A DNA stretch of 64,000 nt from Acanthamoeba lenticulata (taxonomy: Eukaryota; Discosea; Longamoebia; Acanthamoebidae): assembly GCA_002179805.1 (NCBI GenBank), contig NAVB01000857.1, positions 51,928 to 115,927 of the forward strand, written 5' to 3'. This document shows positions 57,126 through 64,000 of this stretch, in pieces (the stretch's first letter is position 1; each line of letters starts with the position of its first letter). The notes below the pieces were generated by a model. It had not been told where the DNA came from and did not search any database. It saw only the letters and a program-made list of their open reading frames with translations. The position numbers were made by a program, and so were the translations under genes.

Positions 57126-59412
57126 TTATTTGTCACTCTTCTTCTTGGCGAAGAAGGCGGCGATGCTCTTTTGCTTTGTTGTTGTTGTTGCTGTCGTTGT
57201 TGTCGTCTTGGACTTGGCCCTGGTGGCGCTTCTCGACGAGGGCTTTCGGGCCTTTTCGCTCCTATGGGCAGCAACAAGCTCGAAGCAGTTCTTCATGCCC
57301 TTGGGCATCGCCACCTCCTTCAGCTCGGCTTCGCTCACCCACCTCGTCTTTGGGGGCTTTTCTTCGTCCTTTGCCTTCTTCTTCGTCTTGGTCTTGGTCT
57401 CCTTCGTCGGCTTCTTTTCCTCCTTCACTTGCGTCGCTGTTTCTTCTTCGTCATCTTCCTTGTCAGTTGTGATGCGGATCCACTCGACGCTGTACCAGTG
57501 CTTGATGTGCGAGAACAGGAACGACGTCTGCCCCACGTACCGCCGCTCCACCATCGGGGTTCCCATCTCTTCACCTTCACCGCTGTCCTCGTGACCTTCG
57601 TCGTCGTCCAAGAGGATGACCTCCTGCTTGCCTCCCGCCTTCTTCTCGTTCTTCTTGTCCGTTGCCTTGAGCTTCGGCGCCGAGAGGGCGCGGCACACGG
57701 GATGAGGCGTGCCCAGCAGCCGCGCGAGATAGCCGTCAATCTCACGCTGGAGCGCCCCGCGGCTGCCCTCGGCACCGTCGTCATCGCCGTCACCGTCGGC
57801 TTCACCATCCGCGCCGCCGTCAAGCTGGTGTGGGCCCAGGTTGACCGACGGGAAGTCCCAGAGCGACGCCAAGAGGCCGTCCTCTGGCCGCTGCACCAGC
57901 AGGAAGGACGACGTCGACGCAGCGGTACTGGACGCACGGCGCCTCTCAAGGACGCATACGACGACCGACTCCTCGCGCTGCTTGGCCTTGGGCGGCTTGT
58001 AGGGGTAGCGCGTGACATCATCTCCACCAGCCTCGGCCTCTCGCCGCGCGCGACAATGCGACGACACCGGACACGCCTGCCCATACGCGCAGCAAGATTA
58101 TGTTTAATAATAAGATAAGAAATGATAAAAGAAAATGAATAAAAAATGTACGTTGCACTTGGGCGACTTGGGCGTGCACACGGTGGCCCCGAGCTCCATC
58201 ATGGCCTGGTTGAAGCAGCCTTGTAGGACGTACGCCCGATCGATGTCAGCGTTCGAACACTGACATCGATATTGTTTGGAGATTGAAGAGAGAGGGGAAG
58301 CTCACCTGGTCGCTCAGGGTCGACAAGGTCGTCGGCTAGCTTCCAGAACAGATCGACCACCTTCTTGTTGGTTGAGTCGGCCTTGATGGCCCTGTTGATG
58401 ATGGATCGATGATCATATGGTCATCATGATGATGAACGTGTTCAAGATGATGAAGAAGAAAGACGTGCCTAAGGCGTGAAAGGACGCGGATGACGTTGCC
58501 GTCGACCACCGGCGTGGGTTGGCCGTAGGCGATGGACGCGATGGCGCCCGCCGTGTAGGGCCCGATTCCGGGGATCTTGCGCAGCTCGGCGGCCGTCCGC
58601 GGGAGGCGGCCGTCGTGGCTCTTCACCAGCGCTCGGGCGCCCTCATGCAGGAACCGGGCCCGGCGGTAGTAGCCCAGCCCCGTCCACATCTCGTTCACCT
58701 CCTGCGCTCACAAACAGTCTCGTGTAAACTCTCGGAAGTTACGAGCCAAGAGGCTCAGCAAGAGAGTTTTGGACCTCGAGGCTGGCCTGGGCGAGCGCCT
58801 GCGGGGTGGGCCACTTGTGCATCCACCGCTTGTAGTACTCGATCACAGTCTCCACGCGTGTCTGCTGCAGCATGATCTCCGACACCCACACGCCATAGCC
58901 CACGTCTGCCTCTCCTTTCTCTTCTTCTTCTTCTTCTTTTCCCTTTGTTTCCTCCTTGGCGTTCTCGGCTGTGCCCTCCTTGCGGCGGCGCCACGGCAGC
59001 GTGCGCTGGTGCTCGTCGTACCACCGGAGGAGCTCGCGGCGGAAACGGTGAACCTGGTCTTCTTCATCGTCAAAGGCGTGCGCTGCGCACAGGTCCTCCA
59101 GGTCCTTCCGCGGCAGCCCACGGGCCGAGAGTCAACATTGAGCTCATCAAGGCAAATCGACTGATGTTGAGGCTGTACCGGGATGCCGTCGGCACCAGCG
59201 GCTTGAGTCTTGGCCTTCTTGGTCCCTCGGCGGGCCCCTGTCGTGGTTGTGTCCTGTAGTGCGTACAGATGATGCTGATGAGCTTAGAATGAAGATGAGA
59301 GTTGCCCTAGGGTCGCTACCTTGCCCTTCGCGCTAACGGCGCGCACTTTGCGCTTCCTTGATGAGGCGGGGGAATCTTGAGGAACAAAGTCGTCATCCGA
59401 TGCCTCCTCCAT
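57126..59412 (-). CDS. MUTYH: Adenine DNA glycosylase MUTYH (MutY homologue)
   Basis: Base-excision repair enzyme that removes adenine mispaired with 8-oxoguanine. The start is the ATG at 59412 (MEEASDDDF), followed by a basic nuclear-signal-like SSRKRK. The catalytic core has [19 protein letters not shown] (catalytic Glu), [17 protein letters not shown], the helix-hairpin-helix [16 protein letters not shown] and the catalytic Asp in [22 protein letters not shown] leads into the [4Fe-4S] ligands [17 protein letters not shown], split by an intron at about 58.09-58.15 kb and joined in phase. The C-terminal MutT-like domain ([20 protein letters not shown]) recognises 8-oxoG. It carries long acidic and Lys-rich inserts and ends in a PIP box. 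About six introns. Confidence 0.95.
57150..57173 (-). other. MUTYH: C-terminal PIP box of MUTYH
   Basis: Encodes QKSIAAFF, the canonical Q-x-x-I-x-x-F-F PCNA-interaction motif. It is followed by basic residues (AKKKSDK) and the stop codon. Confidence 0.75.
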
Positions 59413-60149
59413 CTTGTGTTTTATTTTCTTGCGTCCTTTTCCCGCCAAAAAGAGTCAAACGGCCACAAGGCGTCCTTCAGCTGCTTGAGCAGATTTAAAT
59501 CGTTCTCATAAGGTTGGAACAGGGAGGTGCAAACTTCGCATCTTGAAGCAGGTTAACGTAAGTCTCTGGGGAATCAGAGTTTGCGCTTTGTTGAACTACA
59601 CCCCTAACGCCTGCCGAATACTACCAACGATAAAAGAAGAGAAGATGACAAAATCATCCAAGCGATTGAATATCTTCCAGCGGTGCGCTCCAATAGAACC
59701 TCACGCGAGCCCAACCGGCTCTAAGCGTTCTGACCGCTTCTCGCGAGGTCCCTGAACAACGCGCGCCGGTTAACTTGTGTGGCCTTGGGTCCAGAAAGCC
59801 GAGCGACAACACAAGCTCTTGGAGACCATCGCGTTGAGACCGCAACATGGCCGGAGTATTGGAACACGTTCGGCGTATTAGACGAGCCAATCGGCGGGCG
59901 CGATCTCGCGTCGACACTGTTGTGCTCCGCTAATCAGCGGCGGGTCGCATTGCGTGATCAACCTTCAACATATTACAGTTCGGAATACACGCATATGGTT
60001 AAGCCGTGTCTTTATGATTCACGTGAGTTTCCCTCTGTTGGGCCATGTGGTGAGGTGTGTGCGAAGCCTTTAAATTCGGCCTCTTGACCGCCACAATCAT
60101 CACTCAACAAACACACAAGCCTTCAACACAGCCAGCTAGCAGCAACAAC
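59413..60149. promoter_or_regulatory. Divergent region, MUTYH / cyst-wall lectin
   Basis: 737 bp, the longest gap in the window. A TTTAAAT element (60069-60075) lies 75 bp before the lectin ATG and a CCAAT (59886-59890) is further upstream. No tRNA or other gene found in it. Confidence 0.5.
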
Positions 60150-61394
60150 ATGAAGAGCTTCCTCCTTGCGGCCCTCGTCTTGGGTCTGTGCGCCATCGCC
60201 ATGGCCCAGACCTGCAACCTCAACGATGTCACCGTCACCCAGACCCTCGGTAGCTCGTGGACCGTCAACGGCCAGGCCTACTCGCAGTGGAGCGCGACCA
60301 TCACGGCCGGCTCCAAGGACGTCAAGTCGGTTGACCTGTCGATCATCGGTAACTTGGACCAGCTGTGGGAGATCACCAAGGACTTCCGCGGCCTCTACGT
60401 GCTCCCCGACTACGTGATCCAGGCTGGCGGCATCAAGGCCGGCAAGTCCTACTCGTTCGGCTACATCATCAAGTCGGCCTCCAAGGCCAACATCGACGTC
60501 GAGTTCGTCAACTGCGATGGCGTCCCGTCGCCCTCGCCCGCCGCTCCCTCGCCCTCGACCATCGTGAACTCGCCGGCCCCGTCGACCGCCCCCTCGTCGC
60601 AGCCCTCGACTGGCTGCTCGGTCACCGTCACCCAGACTGCCCGCTCGGCCGCCAACGGTGGTCAGTGGAAGGACGCCTCCTACACCTACCAGATCTACGA
60701 TCTGGACATCAAGAACGTCGGCAGCAAGGTCGTCACCTCGGCTCAGCTCACCTTCACCCTGGCCTCGGGCGCCTCGTTCTACCAGTTCTGGAACCTCGAG
60801 CGCAAGGAGACCTCGGACGTCTTCTTCGTGCCCAACTACGGTGGCATCCAGGTCGGCGCCTCGCAGAACGCTGGCGTCGTCGTCCGCACCCCGCTCACCA
60901 ACGGTGCCCTCACCGCCCCGGCCATCCACGTTGACTCGGCCACCTGCTCTGGTGGTAGCAGCCAGCAGCCCTCGCCCGCCACTTCGCCCGCCGCCTCGTC
61001 GGCCCCGGCCTCGCCGTCGCCCTCGACTATCGTCGGCTCGCCCGCCCCGTCGTCTCCCCCCAGCGGCGCTTGCAACGCTAAGGTGACCATCGTCGCCCGC
61101 TCGGGCTCCAACTGGAACGACGCCAACGGCTTCAGCCAGATCTACGACATCACCATCACCAACACTGGCTCCAAGGCCATCAACGGCGGTCAGATCACCT
61201 TCGGCCTCGGCTCTGGCGTGGGCATCACCCAGTTCTGGGAGCTCAACCGCAAGTCGGCCAACCAGTTCTCCATCCCCACCACCTACGGCCCGCTCCAGGT
61301 CGGCGCCTCGCAGGGTGCTGGCATCGTCGCCACCCGCGCTCAGGCCCCCATCGGTCTGCCCACCATCACCCTTGACTCTGTCTCGTGCAACTAA
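60150..61394 (+). CDS. Luke-type cellulose-binding cyst-wall lectin with three CBM49 domains
   Basis: Intronless, 414 residues, start ATG 60150. Signal peptide MKSFLLAALVLGLCAIAMAQ, then three CBM49 beta-sandwich domains (about residues 21-125, 153-270 and 310-414) separated by Ser/Pro-rich spacers with repeated SPSTIV-x-SPAPS. Each domain has the family pattern of a YSQWSATI / YTYQIYDLDIKN / FSQIYDITITN strand and a Trp before the acidic or basic residues (DQLWEIT, YQFWNLER, TQFWELNR), with paired Cys. Acanthamoeba Luke lectins with two or three CBM49s are abundant cyst-wall proteins that bind cellulose; this copy has three. Very strong codon bias (almost all C/G-ending) and lack of introns fit high expression. 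Encystation-specific expression is inferred from the family. Confidence 0.9.
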   Translation: MKSFLLAALVLGLCAIAMAQTCNLNDVTVTQTLGSSWTVNGQAYSQWSATITAGSKDVKSVDLSIIGNLDQLWEITKDFRGLYVLPDYVIQAGGIKAGKSYSFGYIIKSASKANIDVEFVNCDGVPSPSPAAPSPSTIVNSPAPSTAPSSQPSTGCSVTVTQTARSAANGGQWKDASYTYQIYDLDIKNVGSKVVTSAQLTFTLASGASFYQFWNLERKETSDVFFVPNYGGIQVGASQNAGVVVRTPLTNGALTAPAIHVDSATCSGGSSQQPSPATSPAASSAPASPSPSTIVGSPAPSSPPSGACNAKVTIVARSGSNWNDANGFSQIYDITITNTGSKAINGGQITFGLGSGVGITQFWELNRKSANQFSIPTTYGPLQVGASQGAGIVATRAQAPIGLPTITLDSVSCN

Positions 61395-61561
61395 GCTGCA
61401 CTAGAAGAGAAGGGGCCTCCCTCATTCATCATCCTTTGTGCTTTGTTGACAACCTCTGATGTATGAAGACTTCACAAAAAATACAAAAAAATGTTTCAAA
61501 CTTCAACTCTTCTTCTTCTTCTTCGGTCAGGACGCTCATACGCGTACACAGTTCATTTTGT

Positions 61562-62548
61562 TCAAGCAACATGCGAGTCTGTCATGACGTCATCGTTGTC
61601 GGGGATGGGCTGCACCGTGGGCGTGTGCCAATAGTCCCACGTGCGGATGATATAAGCCGCGTACGGGTGGTTGTCGATGTCAGCCAGGTCGGCGGCCGTC
61701 TTGCGGCTCAGCACCGGGCGCTCCTCGCTCTCGCCCGTCAGCGCCTGCGTCATGGCCCCGGCCATAAGGAGCTGCTCGACGACTTCGCAGTGGCCGTTGA
61801 AGGCGGCGAGGTGGAGCGGGGTGTAGCCGTCGTTCTTGACCGCGTTGATGTCGGCCCCGTGCGCGAGCAGTAGCCGCGTGAGACCCACATGGCCCTTCTT
61901 GCAGGAGTGGTGCAGCGCGGTCCAGCCGCCGGCGTGGGAGATGGCCGGGCTCACGCCCAACTGAAGCAAGAGCTCGATGGCCAGCAGCTGTTCGCGCTTC
62001 TTCATGGACAACACGAGGAGCGGGCAGGGGTGGCGGCTGAGGCACTCGATGGCCTCCTGCTTCTTGCCCTGGGCCTCGAGGTGGCTGAACAGCCACTTGG
62101 TGAAGAGCATCGTGTTGCTGCCCACGGGGCCCTTCATGCCAAAGAAGAGCAGGCGCAGGGGCGAATGCTCGACGGTGCCAAAGACGTCGGCGCCGGCCTC
62201 GATCAGCAGCCTTGAGGCCTTGTGTTGCCTCGATTGCATGGCGTAAAAGAGCACCGAGCAGTCCTCCGAGTCCACGACGTTGATGGCGCCGCGCAGGGCG
62301 GGGTCGTCGAGAAGATTTCGAATGGTGTCCACCCGCGCCGTGTTCTCAAAGCGCACGTTGGCGACCTGCCACTGGTGGATGGTCTTGAAGAGCTCGTTGG
62401 GGCTGTTTCGGATTTGCGCTTCAATCTGCGCCTTCTTTCGGCTATCCGGACCGTCGGGCCGGGGGAGAGCAGGTAGACCAGCGCCACCACCGCCCCCAGC
62501 GCCCTGGCCAAGAAGAGCAGCGAGCAAACGAGGGTCCAACTGGTCCAT
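61562..62548 (-). CDS. Ankyrin-repeat protein
   Basis: Single exon, 328 residues, start ATG 62548 (MDQLDPRLLAALLGQG). A Gly-rich N-terminus is followed by ankyrin units: DCSVLFYAMQSRQHKASRLL, SPAISHAGGWTALHHSCKKG, HVGLTRLLLAHGADINAVKN and DGYTPLHLAAFNGHCEVVEQ. The last two are canonical and the earlier ones degenerate. The acidic C-terminus ends DNDDVMTDSHVA. It acts as a protein-interaction scaffold; no catalytic domain is visible. Convergent with the cyst-wall lectin (167 bp) and divergent from the F-box/Sec7 gene (209 bp between starts). Confidence 0.9.
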   Translation of the reverse strand: MDQLDPRLLAALLGQGAGGGGGAGLPALPRPDGPDSRKKAQIEAQIRNSPNELFKTIHQWQVANVRFENTARVDTIRNLLDDPALRGAINVVDSEDCSVLFYAMQSRQHKASRLLIEAGADVFGTVEHSPLRLLFFGMKGPVGSNTMLFTKWLFSHLEAQGKKQEAIECLSRHPCPLLVLSMKKREQLLAIELLLQLGVSPAISHAGGWTALHHSCKKGHVGLTRLLLAHGADINAVKNDGYTPLHLAAFNGHCEVVEQLLMAGAMTQALTGESEERPVLSRKTAADLADIDNHPYAAYIIRTWDYWHTPTVQPIPDNDDVMTDSHVA

Positions 62549-62757
62549 TGTCTTTCTTCTTCTTTTGGGTACTGTCTGGCTTGGATAAATGACACAGCTT
62601 CATTTGGCCCGAAGTGGCTTCACTGATTGGAGCAGACAATTAAAACGGAAAAGATAATGAAAAGGAAACAGTAATTATTTGGAAAACAAAAGAGAAAATA
62701 AGCGAAGTTCTGCTCTGATGCTTCTGTTCCCGCAGCAACATTCATACGCGAGTTGCC
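62549..62757. promoter_or_regulatory. Divergent promoter, ankyrin gene / F-box-Sec7 gene
   Basis: 209 bp between opposing ATGs, with an AT-rich centre (62640-62700) and an ATTGG at 62625-62629. It must hold both promoters. Confidence 0.45.
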
Positions 62758-63944
62758 ATGACCGACTTCCTCACTTTGCCAGAGGGTAGGCCCTCCCTGC
62801 CCTATCCACGTTGTGTTTTCGCATTTTTATTGTGAATTCGCAGAGGCTTTGCTGGTGGTGCTGTTGCACCTGGAGCCGAGCGACCTCTGCCGCGCCGCGG
62901 CCACCTGCCACACACTCCGCCGTGTGGCCCTGGACGACAGCATATGGCGTGCTCGCTGCCTCGCCCACTTCGGGCCAGCCTCGCTCGCCCTCCGCAGCCC
63001 TGACGACACCTGGCCGCAGCACTGGGCCGCCCTGAAGAACCTTTACCACCGCGGCTGCACGCTGTTCAATGCAAGCCCGGAAAAGGCCGTCGAGGGACTG
63101 AAGTACATGATGGAGCATCATGTCCTGGCCGAAGACCCAGTGGAGGTCGCCCGCTTCCTACGAACCCCCGGGCTCAACCGAGAGAGCGTTGGTAACGAAC
63201 TTGGTTGTTGTGCATGCGGCTGATGTCGTCTCACTGGTGGACGGGCTCTCCAGGCCAAGTGCTGGGCTATTACCCAAAGAAGAGTGAAGCGGCCCTCCAC
63301 ATGGTGGCTGCTCACTTCTTCGATGGGACCGACTTGCACGGCGTTCCCGTCGACGAGGCGCTGCGCCGCTTGCTGCGCCAGTTCCGCTTCCCAGGCGAAG
63401 GCAGTCTTGTCAGTCGAATCTTGGACGGTCCGATGTGGCTTCCTTTCCCCCGGCCTGATCGGCAGCAAAGACTATTTCTTGTTAAAAATTGACGCTTTGT
63501 CGTGTATGTTTTGGCCAGACTTTGCTGCTGCCTACTTTAAGCAGAACCAGGACGAGGCAGAGGCCTTGTTCGGCGATCTCACTACGCTGGCCATCTCGAT
63601 CCACGCCATCGTCATGCTCAACACCGGTTTCCCCACCCAGCACACCACCGTCGCTCGCTCTGGCCATGTCTCTGACGCTCAGCTCCTCCTTCCGTGGTGT
63701 GTACTCCGACACAACAGACCTGCACAACTCAGCCGTGAAGACAAAGATGACCAAGCCCGAGTTTTTGGGGTTGTGGCTGGGTATGGTGCCGACTCGGGTC
63801 GGACCACTGGCCGAGTTCGCGGATGGCGTCTACGACCGAATCAGCGCCGCCGAGCTCGGCAAGGAGGCGGAGGCCGCAACAACCGCTTCGACGAGCAAGC
63901 CCAAGCCCAAGAGCAAGTGGGGCTTCTTCAACCGCTTCTTCTAG
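62758..63944 (+). CDS. F-box / Sec7 domain protein (FBXO8-type ARF GEF)
   Basis: The start is the ATG at 62758 (MTDFLTLPE). After a short intron comes an F-box (LLVVLLHLEPSDLCRAAATC ... VALDDSIWRARC). A Sec7 domain follows: FLRTPGLNRESVG, VPVDEALRRLLRQFRFPGEG with the catalytic Glu of PGE, an intron, DFAAAYFKQNQDEAEALFGD, and AISIHAIVMLNT joined across an intron to DLHNSAVKTKMTKPEFL, exactly the Sec7 hallmark. The C-terminus is Lys/Ser-rich and ends KWGFFNRFF. Sec7 domains catalyse GDP/GTP exchange on ARF GTPases; the F-box couples to SCF ubiquitin ligases. This pairing is that of animal FBXO8, although the Sec7 N-terminal part here looks short. Confidence 0.85.
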
Positions 63945-64000
63945 TCCTGCGCACAACAACAAGTGGCTTTGCCTGTGTTTTTGTTTTTGTTTTTGTTTTA

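Noticed and set aside
59690..59760. Inverted GC-rich segments between MUTYH and the lectin as a structured RNA
   Set aside because: Short imperfect pairing only; no conserved loop or promoter could be recognised by eye.

Overview
The window is nuclear DNA of a GC-rich, intron-dense, gene-dense unicellular eukaryote, most likely Acanthamoeba castellanii or a close relative. Genes are split by short (about 60-150 bp), AT-rich GT..AG introns, often with GTACGT-type donors. Intergenic gaps are mostly 80-700 bp. The strongest taxon clue is a secreted protein with three CBM49 domains joined by Ser/Pro spacers, the architecture of the Acanthamoeba cyst-wall Luke lectins. I see no prokaryotic operon, CRISPR array, transposon or viral segment. 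Exon borders were read by eye, so the coordinates given are start-codon to stop-codon spans including introns.

Left third (1-24.2 kb, all minus strand). A left-truncated secreted repeat protein is followed by a very large RNF213 (mysterin)-type AAA+ / RZ-finger E3 ligase gene (7.7-24.2 kb, roughly 5,000 residues). Immediately downstream, or fused to it, lies an unusual RRM/KH-like repeat protein with a Glu-rich tail (3.07-7.65 kb). The RNF213-like protein keeps the AAA3 and AAA4 motifs and the RZ finger but shows no RING finger. This tandem is the most interesting object in the window.

Middle (24.3-44.8 kb). Three PHO84/PHT1-type phosphate transporter paralogues (two minus, one plus) flank an MCRS1-type FHA protein (INO80/NSL-type chromatin subunit) and the SRP54 GTPase. 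Then come a class I/II aminotransferase, a small unknown gene behind a dense CCAAT-box cluster, a TPR-SET-MYND methyltransferase that shares a 97-bp head-to-head promoter with Mediator subunit MED31, and a RUN-domain coiled-coil protein.

Right third (45.4-64 kb). A SAM / RS / RRM splicing-factor-like protein with a long Arg-Glu helix, a Nudix hydrolase, a secreted two-enzyme glycosidase (GH-A-like + EGF-like + GH16-like), a small mitochondrial protein, a mitochondrial PPR protein, the adenine glycosylase MUTYH with a C-terminal PIP box, the Luke-type cyst-wall lectin, an ankyrin protein, and an F-box/Sec7 protein of FBXO8 type. Most genes are unrelated housekeeping functions. Functional links are limited to possible co-regulation of head-to-head pairs and to the wall or carbohydrate theme of the two secreted proteins.
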